This document shows positions 7,964 through 14,761 of a stretch of DNA of 64,000 nucleotides, piece after piece. Positions within the stretch are counted from its first letter, which is position 1; every line of letters starts with the position of its first letter. The notes beneath the pieces were generated by a model. The model saw only the letters and a program-made list of their open reading frames with translations. It made no database searches and was not told where the DNA came from. The stretch comes from Agrobacterium larrymoorei (GTDB lineage Bacteria; Pseudomonadota; Alphaproteobacteria; Rhizobiales; Rhizobiaceae): assembly GCF_030819275.1 (NCBI RefSeq), contig NZ_JAUTBL010000001.1, positions 310,001 through 374,000 on the forward strand. The letters run 5' to 3'. The position numbers and the translations under genes are program-made.

Positions 7964-8812
7964 ATGCAATATCCAGAAAAGAAGCCGAAAGCATCGGCCA
8001 TTGAAGTCATTCGCTGCATCACAAAACAATCTGATCCCCAGCAAGTAGCAGACGCCGTTGACGCTGCGCTTTTCGCTCAATGGGAAAATGCACAGACTTA
8101 CCAGCACGGCAAGAAGAGAACTTTTGAACTTACGTTCGAACAGTTCATGACGCTAGTTACTCCGAGCCGACGCAAGCGCATGGAAGCTGCCATGTCCAAC
8201 GGTACTTTCACGCGGATGATGAAGAGCAAATTCGGGTACGTCTTGGGCTGGAAATCCCGAAAGGCGTTCAAGACCGGCGTTATGAGCCTTGAAACTGCCG
8301 CGTACATGAACCGCGAAGACAGTGAGCGCTCCACGCAATTTGGCCCTGGTGACCAACACACCGACGACAGCAAAGACCTTATCCGCAAAGCCCGCACCGG
8401 TAAGAAGGCGACCGTTAAGACGAGAGCAAAAATGTCCGCGTCAAAGACTGGCAAGCCGCGCGATGAGGACACGAAACGAGCCATCAGCAACGCGCTGAAA
8501 GGCAGTCAAAAATCAGAAGAACATAAGGCCAAGATCAGCGCAGCCGTAAAGGCAAACCTGGCAGAGAAGAAGGCCGCTAAAAAAAGGGAGCAACAATGTC
8601 TAGAAAACACACCGACGAAGCCAAGCAAAAAATCGGAAATGCCCGTCGTGGCAAACGTCATTCCGATGACACCAAACGACGTATCGGAGAAGCGCAGCGA
8701 GGCAAAATCTTATCCGACGAACATCGCGCAGCAATTGCGCAGGGTCAGCGTAATCGTTGGGCGAAAATCAACGGAGACAGCATTTGAAGCTGATCTGAGC
8801 GTCCAGGCATAA
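7964..8812 (+). CDS. NUMOD3-repeat protein, probable -1 frameshift donor
   Basis: 282 residues in the zero frame. Residues 1-140 match nothing I know. From about 144 to 200 there are repeats of the NUMOD3 type (TGKPRDEDTKRAISNALKG, then SEEHKAKISAA), a small DNA-binding module normally attached to GIY-YIG or HNH homing nucleases. No nuclease domain is present here. At 8579-8585 seven A follow codon 205. Past this point the zero frame is featureless, but the -1 frame (63-residue frame from 8596) continues the NUMOD3 pattern. The true product may therefore be a 274-residue frameshift fusion. Start ATG 7964 with GAGGA ribosome site. Confidence 0.7.
   Translation: MQYPEKKPKASAIEVIRCITKQSDPQQVADAVDAALFAQWENAQTYQHGKKRTFELTFEQFMTLVTPSRRKRMEAAMSNGTFTRMMKSKFGYVLGWKSRKAFKTGVMSLETAAYMNREDSERSTQFGPGDQHTDDSKDLIRKARTGKKATVKTRAKMSASKTGKPRDEDTKRAISNALKGSQKSEEHKAKISAAVKANLAEKKAAKKREQQCLENTPTKPSKKSEMPVVANVIPMTPNDVSEKRSEAKSYPTNIAQQLRRVSVIVGRKSTETAFEADLSVQA
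8596..8787 (+). CDS. Small NUMOD3-repeat protein overlapping previous gene
   Basis: 63 residues made almost entirely of NUMOD3-like repeats (DEAKQKIGNARRGKRHS, DDTKRRIGEAQRGK, DEHRAAIAQGQRNRW). It lies wholly inside the previous frame, in the -1 register. GGGAG six bases before its ATG would allow independent translation; slippage on the upstream A7 run would instead join it to the preceding protein through a KGAT linker. Repeat structure shows this is the coding frame of the overlap. Probably binds DNA. Confidence 0.65.
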   Translation: MSRKHTDEAKQKIGNARRGKRHSDDTKRRIGEAQRGKILSDEHRAAIAQGQRNRWAKINGDSI

Positions 8813-8815
8813 ATA
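8808..8815 (+). promoter_or_regulatory. CATAAATA motif upstream of 8843 gene
   Basis: CATAAATA 28 bases before the ATG at 8843, followed shortly by GTTAGACAA as at 7911. Candidate late-type promoter for the coupled small-gene run that follows. Confidence 0.45.
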
Positions 8816-8842
8816 CTACGTTAGACAAGGAGAACTCAAAAA

Positions 8843-9100
8843 ATGAGCAAACATATTGAAGCACTTACCCAGTTATCAAATCTAAGCGAACCCATACGCT
8901 TCGGTACGGCTGGCGAAGCAATTCGTCACCTAGTCCCGGTAGCGATTTTGCTAGACGAGCGTCTGGCAGCGCTGGAAGCTGCATCGAAACCAGCAAATAA
9001 CGAGGACCTGAAACGCGCCCTAATCGACGCACAGAACGCCATCGAGAAGGCGCTAAATCATTTCCGAACAACCGCTGAGGAGAACCGCTGTGGCAAATAA
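8843..9100 (+). CDS. Small helical protein, unknown
   Basis: 85 residues, strongly helical with a possible coiled coil in the second half. AAGGAG precedes the ATG. No known domain. First gene of a run of overlapping small genes to 10,870; its end overlaps the next start by 11 bases. Confidence 0.6.
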   Translation: MSKHIEALTQLSNLSEPIRFGTAGEAIRHLVPVAILLDERLAALEAASKPANNEDLKRALIDAQNAIEKALNHFRTTAEENRCGK

Positions 9101-9341
9101 AGGCGGAAAAATCAGCGACGAGACAAAGGCGAAAATCTCAGCCAGCCAGAAAGCGCGATGGGAGCGAATTCGCCAGAAGATCGCGATAGCCGATGCTCCT
9201 GGGGCGCTTCTCAATTATCTGCGTCACGAGACAGCGCCGTGGTTCCGACATGACGGCGACGTGGTTCGCACGGTTACACAGAGCAAGGCCGTGCTTATCA
9301 CCGATCTCATCCAGCGCTTCCGAAGATGGATCAAAAACTAA
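9090..9341 (+). CDS. Small protein with one NUMOD3-like module
   Basis: 83 residues from a GTG with GAGGAG seven bases upstream. The N-terminus (GGKISDETKAKISASQKARW) is a single NUMOD3-like repeat similar to those of the 7964 and 8596 products; the rest is unrecognised and ends in a basic patch. Overlaps the upstream gene by 11 bases, suggesting translational coupling. Probably DNA-binding (inference). Confidence 0.6.
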   Translation: MANKGGKISDETKAKISASQKARWERIRQKIAIADAPGALLNYLRHETAPWFRHDGDVVRTVTQSKAVLITDLIQRFRRWIKN

Positions 9342-9364
9342 AAATAATAAGGAGGCAAAACCCC

Positions 9365-9850
9365 ATGAGCATTTCAGCAAATACCTTTTCAGACATTTTC
9401 GAGGTCGTTCAGACCGTAATCAAAACCCACCCCGACGCTCTGGCGCTAGATCCGATTGCGGACCTCAAGGCCAAATCTACCGTCCGTATCCCCTACACGC
9501 GAAAGCCGAAACTGAACGCTTCATCCGCGTACATGACGATTTCCAAGTCGCACAAGAATTGGATCGGCTTGCTGCTTGGTGAACTCGTGCATTTCGTGAC
9601 CGGCGCGCAAGCTGACATCACGATCATGCACACGAGCGCGAGCGCGAAGAGCAGCGTGAAGAAGGCAACGCAGACATGGTACGAATTCGTCACCGAACTT
9701 TACAAGGATAAGATCAACAACCGAAACGACGTCAGCGAGGCGCAAGCCCGCCAGTTGGTCAAACTCATCGACCTGCTATCCGCAAGCGGCTTTAAACTCC
9801 GTGGCTGTGGCTGCATCGAATTTGTCGACGAGAATGGGCAGGTGCTGTGA
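9365..9850 (+). CDS. Phage-region protein, unknown function
   Basis: 161 residues. The ATG at 9365 is preceded by AAGGAGG with nine-base spacing, so it is preferred over upstream codons of the same frame. Helical, no membrane segment; two cysteines in GCGC near the C-terminus. Its TGA overlaps the next ATG. Confidence 0.6.
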   Translation: MSISANTFSDIFEVVQTVIKTHPDALALDPIADLKAKSTVRIPYTRKPKLNASSAYMTISKSHKNWIGLLLGELVHFVTGAQADITIMHTSASAKSSVKKATQTWYEFVTELYKDKINNRNDVSEAQARQLVKLIDLLSASGFKLRGCGCIEFVDENGQVL

Positions 9851-10272
9851 TGAACAATCGTCAGCAATCGCCCAGCGACTTGAACCACACTATTGCAAAA
9901 TACGATGCGGCCCAAAATGCGCCGTTGGCTGCCTTGGGTAATCTCCTAAACGTCCTCAATGGTGGAAATTACTCCAATCTGCCCCTACACGTTTCTAAGT
10001 TGTACGTGAGATATCCCGAAGCACGCAAAGTGTGGGCAAAGCATCTTCTGATCTTCCCTCGTCGTTTTGTGGAGGTACGGATTGATGCGGTCCAGCATTT
10101 AACACAACACGAGTTCGATCAAGACGCCACGGCGTGGCTCATACAGGCTAAGGAATACGCGACGTTTCTCGGACCACTCGCCTACGACCGCGACACGGAC
10201 CAGTGGGTGTTTGCGTTCCGAAGAAAGAGCGACGCGATGCTGTTCAAACTCGCTCATGGAGGTGCAACATGA
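9850..10272 (+). CDS. Phage-region protein with DAMLFKLA tail
   Basis: 140 residues. Starts at the ATG overlapping the previous stop (TGATG) and ends overlapping the next start (ATGA). The last residues, FAFRRKSDAMLFKLAHGG, match the tail of the 2654-2974 product, and the next gene has a weaker version. Otherwise unrecognised. Acts presumably with its coupled neighbours. Confidence 0.6.
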   Translation: MNNRQQSPSDLNHTIAKYDAAQNAPLAALGNLLNVLNGGNYSNLPLHVSKLYVRYPEARKVWAKHLLIFPRRFVEVRIDAVQHLTQHEFDQDATAWLIQAKEYATFLGPLAYDRDTDQWVFAFRRKSDAMLFKLAHGGAT

Positions 10273-10715
10273 GCGCGTTTCGCCAAGCATTTGTGAACAG
10301 TTGGAACAACGCAGTCAATCAAACGGCGGTCGATCTACCAAAGGCTGTTAAATCGTGGGATTTAGTCGCGACCCATTATTCGACCGTTCGCATTTCATTC
10401 GATGATGCGCGATTTGAGCGTGCTTGGGCCTCAGAGAGAATTTCAAACTGGTTGTATTCCGCCATCTTCGGTGACGGCTACAGGAAATTCGATCAAAAGG
10501 CGAAAGAGCACAGGATGAGCGCTAGCCGATATCTTAGTTTTATCGACCCCGTCGCTTACGACTACGACACGCTAGAATTCGTCGTGGCTTTCTCCGAACC
10601 GGCTGATGCGGACACATTCAATCGGATCAACAATGAACCTTGGGCTGGAGCCTACGATCAGTTCATCGAAATGTACGACGGATACACTGGGCACATGAAA
10701 GGTGTTGAAGCATGA
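10269..10715 (+). CDS. Phage-region protein, unknown function
   Basis: 148 residues from the ATG at 10269, preceded by GGAGG; a four-base overlap (ATGA) links it to both neighbours. It shares with the preceding protein the segment FIDPVAYDYDTLEFVVAFSE, which corresponds to FLGPLAYDRDTDQWVFAFRR there, so the two are probably diverged tandem paralogues. Function unknown. Confidence 0.6.
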   Translation: MSAFRQAFVNSWNNAVNQTAVDLPKAVKSWDLVATHYSTVRISFDDARFERAWASERISNWLYSAIFGDGYRKFDQKAKEHRMSASRYLSFIDPVAYDYDTLEFVVAFSEPADADTFNRINNEPWAGAYDQFIEMYDGYTGHMKGVEA

Positions 10716-10870
10716 GCGCTTACGAACCAATCATCATCAACGGCAAGACCGTGTTCGTTCCTGTCCAGCAGCAACCACAACCCTTACCGCTGCAAGCTGC
10801 AACAAAGCCGAACGCCCCATACGTGAAGCACGTCGGCAAGAAATACTGCGAACGTAAAAACTGGTGGTAA
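10712..10870 (+). CDS. 52-residue protein, Gln/Pro-rich middle
   Basis: Short gene starting at an ATG that overlaps the previous stop (ATGA). Product of 52 residues: a beta-like start (PIIINGKTVFVPV), a Gln- and Pro-rich linker, and a basic aromatic end (KKYCERKNWW). No family recognised. The coupling supports that it is real. Confidence 0.55.
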   Translation: MSAYEPIIINGKTVFVPVQQQPQPLPLQAATKPNAPYVKHVGKKYCERKNWW

Positions 10871-10945
10871 TCGCTGCGAAGGCGGTTCCATCGTTAAATA
10901 CAGCGGACGGATAAGAAAAATAATAACGACCGTTTGGCTGCTCAG

Positions 10946-10970
10946 CGGAGAGAACAAGATGTTCTCTCCG
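10946..10970. terminator. Hairpin between convergent genes
   Basis: CGGAGAGAAC (10946-10955) pairs perfectly with GTTCTCTCCG (10961-10970) over a 5-base loop, midway between the ends of two convergent genes. T-rich tails are weak on both sides. Confidence 0.6.
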
Positions 10971-10973
10971 TAG

Positions 10974-11321
10974 TCATTTCCTGGGCCGGTAGATGATGCG
11001 CCAAAGACCGAAGGCGTTCAATATCACCATCGCAGCCGCGAATAACATCAATAACCCCGCCTCCATAGCAGCCCCAAAAGCCACCGGCCCCTCGATGGCA
11101 TCGGAGTTGATAGCCTCGGTGACTTTAGCCTCGTACCAAGCGGCCCACAGCACCAAGGCAACGACTTCGGCGCAGTAGAGAACAATCGCCCCTAGCGGAC
11201 CTAATAGCCATTTCACGAGTATCATCAGGCAATAAACGGCAAAAGCGAAAGGGCTTGCAGCAAGGAAGACGATGAAGAGCGTAACGGCGGGCGACACTAT
11301 GAATTTCAGCACCTCGTTCAA
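10974..11321 (-). CDS. Small membrane protein, unknown
   Basis: 115 residues with probably three membrane segments (about 7-37, 40-61 and 83-104) and a basic C-terminal tail. Convergent with the small-gene run. No family signature; no strong ribosome site seen. Phage region membrane proteins include holins and exclusion factors, but nothing selects one. Confidence 0.5.
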   Translation of the reverse strand: MNEVLKFIVSPAVTLFIVFLAASPFAFAVYCLMILVKWLLGPLGAIVLYCAEVVALVLWAAWYEAKVTEAINSDAIEGPVAFGAAMEAGLLMLFAAAMVILNAFGLWRIIYRPRK

Positions 11322-11404
11322 ACTCTTCTCCGCTTTTCACGACAAGGGCAACCACAGCCCAGGAACGCTTACAGTCCCGGTCGTCTCAACAAAAGTGGCC
11401 CTGG

Positions 11405-11412
11405 AGATAAAT
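11405..11412 (+). promoter_or_regulatory. GATAAATA motif
   Basis: GATAAATAAACGGC here resembles GATAAATAAAACGGC at 7784, so this is a repeated element. The next terminator lies about 45 bases downstream, with no start codon between. Confidence 0.4.
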
Positions 11413-11456
11413 AAACGGCAGAAGACTTGCTCATAAATTTTCTGTTCCTCCTGTAG

Positions 11457-11490
11457 CCCTCTCGACTAGCCATAGGTCGGGAGGGTTTTT
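11457..11490 (+). terminator. Rho-independent terminator
   Basis: CCCTCTCGAC (11457-11466) pairs with GTCGGGAGGG (11476-11485) with one G-T pair, followed by TTTTT. No gene ends just upstream on this strand, so it either ends a short RNA starting near 11,415 or insulates the following gene. Confidence 0.8.
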
Positions 11491-11544
11491 CTTGCCCTTC
11501 GAAATCAACGGCAATAGCGCTGGCTTTTTGCTGGAGGCTTGCAG

Positions 11545-11694
11545 ATGGAAACTTGGCAATACGTTGTGATCGGCCTGTTCGTGATCGTTTTGATCCGCGC
11601 TTGGTTCCTTATGGGAAAGATCAGCCGCTACATCACTGACACCGAATATCGAGACATTGAGCGGTTTAAAGAGCGCAAAATCGCCAATTACTAA
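11545..11694 (+). CDS. 49-residue single-TM protein
   Basis: ATG at 11545 with GGAGG seven bases upstream. The product has one membrane segment (about residues 5-23) and a charged helix after it. It is bounded by terminators on both sides, so it is a single-gene unit. No family recognised; possible toxin-like or phage membrane peptide, but no antitoxin is visible. Confidence 0.6.
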   Translation: METWQYVVIGLFVIVLIRAWFLMGKISRYITDTEYRDIERFKERKIANY

Positions 11695-11707
11695 TCAGTC
11701 ACAAAGA

Positions 11708-11730
11708 AGCCCGGTCAGTGCCGGGCTTTT
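11708..11730 (+). terminator. Rho-independent terminator
   Basis: AGCCCGG (11708-11714) pairs with CCGGGCT (11721-11727), then TTTT. Ends the 11545 gene and, read the other way, may serve the convergent DUF2958 gene. Confidence 0.75.
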
Positions 11731-11735
11731 CCATG

Positions 11736-12077
11736 TCAATCGATCTCAATAATCTTGCGTTCCCGACGTGCGGCGGCAGTGTAAGCGGATAGCGGCTTCG
11801 TCGGTCGGAAATGCTCATCACGTTCGACCAGCAGACCATGCGGGCCTTTCACGCTCATCAATTCCGTCACGCTGACATAACCAAGTTCGGGTTCACCAAC
11901 TCCAAGATCACAAAGGCCAAAGCAGGTATCACCGTCCTGCTCCATCTCCGTAATCAGCCACGTTGCTGCACCCCACGGCGTGAACCATTTCACGACTGGT
12001 ACTAAGTCGGTATCGCGGGCTGTGAGGTTGTTTTCGAGCAGCTTCGCTCGAAGTTCATCTGGAAGCAGTTGGCTCAT
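11736..12077 (-). CDS. DUF2958 family protein
   Basis: 113 residues from the ATG at 12077 (GGAGGTGGC upstream; a longer frame to 12155 is unsupported). The sequence matches my knowledge of DUF2958: LLPDELRAKLLEN at the start, then VVKWFTP, TWLITEM, CFGLCDLG and the ELGYVSVTEL block. DUF2958 proteins occur mainly on plasmids, integrative elements and phages; their biochemical role is not established. Start overlaps the upstream gene's stop (ATGA), so the two are coupled. Confidence 0.8.
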   Translation of the reverse strand: MSQLLPDELRAKLLENNLTARDTDLVPVVKWFTPWGAATWLITEMEQDGDTCFGLCDLGVGEPELGYVSVTELMSVKGPHGLLVERDEHFRPTKPLSAYTAAARRERKIIEID

Positions 12078-12223
12078 GCTGCCACCTCCACGCTTGCCAT
12101 TCCCATCACCACGACCGCTGCGACACGTTCGATCAGTTTGCGCTCTGCGCGCCATTCTGCCACATCAGCGAATACCTGTTCGAAACGCTTGCCATCGATC
12201 TTTCCCCAAACCTTAAACTGCAT
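12074..12223 (-). CDS. 49-residue protein coupled to DUF2958 gene
   Basis: ATG at 12223 with AGGAG eight bases upstream; the TGA overlaps the DUF2958 start. The product begins with a basic, aromatic segment (FKVWGKIDGKRFEQVFAD) and continues as a helix. No family recognised. Last accessory gene before the chromosomal block; an imperfect inverted repeat (AGTTG...CAACT) lies just upstream and could be an operator. Confidence 0.6.
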   Translation of the reverse strand: MQFKVWGKIDGKRFEQVFADVAEWRAERKLIERVAAVVVMGMASVEVAA

Positions 12224-12490
12224 CTGCTTAACTCCTATAAGTTGCATCTACAACTCAGAGTTAAAGCCGTTGAGTGGTCAGGGCGAGCAAAGATTGCTTT
12301 GCCGAGCAAATCTTTTCAGGCTATCAAAGAAAAGAAAAAGCAACGGGCGCAAGCATTTAGTGTGGTTTTGCGAATGTTGTAAAATAAGTATCTTGCAACT
12401 AGATTGATTGCGTCAATTATGCGGCGCAATATCGAGGCGAGCCGTCATACGATTCACGCATCCCGTTTTTGTAAAGTCAGGACCGAGAGA

Positions 12491-13654
12491 ATGCCCATCT
12501 TGAATAGAGCCGCCGAGTTGCAGGAAGAAGCGACGCAATGGCGCCGCCATCTTCATCAAAACCCGGAAATTCTCTATGATGTGGAGGAGACCGCCCGCTT
12601 CGTCACCGAGAAGCTGACAGCCTTTGGCGTCGACGAAATTGTCAATGGCATTGGCCGCACGGGCGTCGTTGGCATCATTCACGGCCGCAGCAAAAATGGC
12701 CGCACCATCGGCCTCCGCTCCGACATGGATGCCCTCCCGATTCTTGAAGAAACCGGCAAGCCCTGGGCCTCGCTCACCCCTGGCAACATGCATGCCTGCG
12801 GCCATGACGGACACATGGCCATGCTGCTCGGTGCCGCCAAATATCTTTGCGAGACCCGCAACTTCGACGGCACGGTGGTTGTCATTTTCCAGCCCGCCGA
12901 AGAAGGCGGTGCAGGCGCGCTCGCCATGGTGGAAGATGGGCTGATGGATAGGTTCGGCGTGGACGAGGTCTATGGCATGCACAACATGCCGGGTATTCCG
13001 CTTGGCCAGTTCGCCATTCGCAAAGGCGGCATCATGGCCGCACCGGACAAATTCACCATCACCGTCAAAGGCCGTGGTGGCCATGCCGCCCAACCACACC
13101 GCACCGCAGATCCCATCGCCATCGGCGCCCAGATCGTCACCAATCTACAGTTGATCGCATCCCGCAACGCCGATCCCCTGCGCTCGGTCGTCGTTTCAGT
13201 CACCCGCTTCCAGGCGGGCACCAGCCACAATATCATCCCCAATGAGGCGCTGATCGCCGGCACGGTGCGAACGCTCGATGAGGACGTGCGCGATCTGGCA
13301 GAAAAACGGATACGCCAGATCGCTGAAGGTATCGCTCTCGCCAACGGCGCTGAAGCGGAAGCCGAGTATCACCGCTACTGTCCTGTCACCGTGAACCATC
13401 CCGCAGAGACGGACTACGCGGCGCAGGTTGCCCGCGACGTGGTTGGCGCAAACAATGTCGATGCCGATGTCGATCCTTCCATGGCGGGAGAGGATTTCTC
13501 CTACATGCTGAAGGAGCGCCCGGGCGCCTTCATCTTCATCGGCAATGGCGAAACCGCGGGGCTGCACAACCCCAGCTACGACTTCAACGACGAGGCGCTC
13601 GCCTATGGCATTTCCTACTGGGTGAAACTCGCGGAGCAGCGGTTGCAGGGCTGA
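12491..13654 (+). CDS. M20D amidohydrolase (hippurate hydrolase-like)
   Basis: 387 residues from the ATG at 12491; the frame continues upstream but family alignments begin near RRHLHQNPE. Metal-binding motifs are MHACGHDGHMAMLLG, FQPAEEGGAGA and the C-terminal GEDFSYM. M20D enzymes use two metal ions to hydrolyse N-acyl amino acids such as hippurate, N-acetyl amino acids or indole conjugates; the true substrate cannot be read from sequence. Cytoplasmic. First gene of normal chromosomal composition after the accessory region. Confidence 0.9.
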   Translation: MPILNRAAELQEEATQWRRHLHQNPEILYDVEETARFVTEKLTAFGVDEIVNGIGRTGVVGIIHGRSKNGRTIGLRSDMDALPILEETGKPWASLTPGNMHACGHDGHMAMLLGAAKYLCETRNFDGTVVVIFQPAEEGGAGALAMVEDGLMDRFGVDEVYGMHNMPGIPLGQFAIRKGGIMAAPDKFTITVKGRGGHAAQPHRTADPIAIGAQIVTNLQLIASRNADPLRSVVVSVTRFQAGTSHNIIPNEALIAGTVRTLDEDVRDLAEKRIRQIAEGIALANGAEAEAEYHRYCPVTVNHPAETDYAAQVARDVVGANNVDADVDPSMAGEDFSYMLKERPGAFIFIGNGETAGLHNPSYDFNDEALAYGISYWVKLAEQRLQG

Positions 13655-13668
13655 CGAGTGAGATCACC

Positions 13669-13688
13669 GTGCGTCCATTGGGACGCAC
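13669..13688 (+). terminator. Hairpin after amidohydrolase
   Basis: GTGCGTCC (13669-13676) pairs with GGACGCAC (13681-13688) over four bases, 15 bases after the stop; no T-run, so a weak or rho-assisted terminator. Confidence 0.45.
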
Positions 13689-13902
13689 AAAAGACACTCT
13701 ACCTTTTTGAATCTACCCATCGTGCTTCGCTGAAATCGGTTAAGTTTTCGGTCCGATGCTGTAGCATCTACGAAGCAAGCGGCTTGACTTCGCGCATGAG
13801 TCGGTCCAAGTGAAATTCTGGTGCTGATCGTAGTAAAATGGTTACGGGAAGCCACGTAGAAAGAGCGTCATCGCGCTTGATCGCTAGACTGGAGCAGTTG
13901 AA

Positions 13903-14208
13903 ATGTCTGCAAAAATTTATCGTCCGGCAAAGACAGCCATGCAGTCCGGCAAGGCCAAGACGAATATCTGGGTGCTGGAATTCGACGCCGAGGTCCCGCG
14001 CAAGATCGACCCGATCATGGGCTACACGTCTTCGTCGGACATGAAGCAGCAGGTCAAGCTCAATTTCGACACACAGGAACAGGCCGAAGCCTATGCACAG
14101 CGCAAGGGCATCGAGTACCGCGTGATCCAACCAAAGGAAGCAGAGCGTCAGACGGTTTCCTACACGGACAACTTCCGCTATACGCGCACACAGCCTTGGA
14201 CACATTAA
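13903..14208 (+). CDS. NDUFS4-like complex I accessory subunit
   Basis: 101 residues, the usual length of the alphaproteobacterial homologue of the mitochondrial 18-kDa (NDUFS4) subunit. Recognisable segments are KIYRPAKTAMQSG, the central WVLEFD and the C-terminal NFRYTRTQPWTH. In alphaproteobacteria this protein associates with the peripheral arm of NADH:quinone oxidoreductase and supports its stability. It is encoded away from the nuo operon here, directly upstream of a tRNA gene. Confidence 0.9.
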   Translation: MSAKIYRPAKTAMQSGKAKTNIWVLEFDAEVPRKIDPIMGYTSSSDMKQQVKLNFDTQEQAEAYAQRKGIEYRVIQPKEAERQTVSYTDNFRYTRTQPWTH

Positions 14209-14239
14209 CCGTTTTCGGCGCCTCCACGGCGCCGCGAGT

Positions 14240-14316
14240 GGCCCCTTAGCTCAACTGGATAGAGCAACTGCCTTCTAAGCAGTAGGTCGCAGGTTCGAGT
14301 CCTGCAGGGGTCGCCA
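14240..14316 (+). tRNA. tRNA-Arg (TCT)
   Basis: 77-base cloverleaf with acceptor stem GGCCCCT/AGGGGTC, discriminator G and encoded CCA; anticodon loop CTTCTAA gives anticodon TCT, reading AGA. Confidence 0.95.
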
Positions 14317-14450
14317 TTCTTCTCATGTCCAGACCGAAGACACGTAGCAGTCTGCAGTTCTGATACTCACGCTGCATTCGTCAATCCACGGCTTGAGTTT
14401 GCCTGGCCGACATGCTTACATCAAATTAAGTTATTGATCTTACAAGATTT

Positions 14451-14761
14451 TGGTGTCCACGAGAGGATTCGAACCTCCGACCCCAGGATTCATACCACTT
14501 CGGCTTTCGCCGCCGTCCCGCCGTTAGGTGGGCGCGTTCGTGGTCTGGACTGTCCCTTCACCATGGGCTTAGAAGCCTTTAGGTGCTGCCCATCCAGTCT
14601 CTACACCTTCAACGGATTTCTCCGAGGCTTGGCTCGGGATTGGCATGCTGGAAGCCCAGCGAAGCGTTCCCCGACTTTGAGCAGATCGATCGCGTCGTTT
14701 CCGGGCGCGACCCCCAATTTAATTAGGAATCCTGTGCTCTATCCTGCTGAGCTACGTGGAC
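14451..14761 (-). tRNA. tRNA-Arg (CCT) interrupted by a group I intron
   Basis: On the minus strand, exon 1 (14761-14725, 37 bases) ends at the anticodon CCT and exon 2 (14490-14451, 40 bases) resumes with AATCCTG and ends in CCA; together they make a normal 77-base tRNA with acceptor GTCCACG/CGTGGAC and anticodon stem CAGGA/TCCTG. The insertion in the anticodon loop matches the known group I intron of Agrobacterium tRNA-Arg(CCU). Decodes AGG. Confidence 0.93.
14491..14724 (-). ncRNA. Self-splicing group I intron in tRNA-Arg(CCT)
   Basis: 234 bases. P1 can form between the end of exon 1 (AUUCCU) and GGGGGU at intron bases 10-15, giving the U-G pair required at the 5' splice site. The intron ends in G, as group I introns must, and a GACUG/CAGUC pair compatible with P7 is present. 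No homing endonuclease frame is carried. Group I introns here are self-splicing with guanosine; the Agrobacterium example was reported by Reinhold-Hurek and Shub. Plus-strand frames across it are not genes. Confidence 0.9.

Larger units (their letters stand above)
1..12223. mobile_element. Phage-like or integrated accessory region
   Basis: About 12 kb with lower GC than the rest, very short coupled genes, and phage functions (GH24 lysozyme, T7-type endonuclease I, probable holin, HNH nuclease, NUMOD3 proteins) plus a SIR2 gene. Genes left of about 4,950 read leftward and those to about 10,870 read rightward. No integrase, terminase, capsid or tail gene is recognisable, so it may be part of a larger prophage continuing left, a phage relic, or another integrated element. 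The right edge is set by the last accessory gene (DUF2958 pair, start 12,223) and the first chromosomal gene at 12,491; no direct repeat or att site was seen there. Confidence 0.65.

Noticed and set aside
8596..8812. C-terminal 75 residues of the zero frame of the 7964 gene as a functional domain
   Set aside because: No recognisable pattern, while the -1 frame in the same bases shows NUMOD3 repeats.
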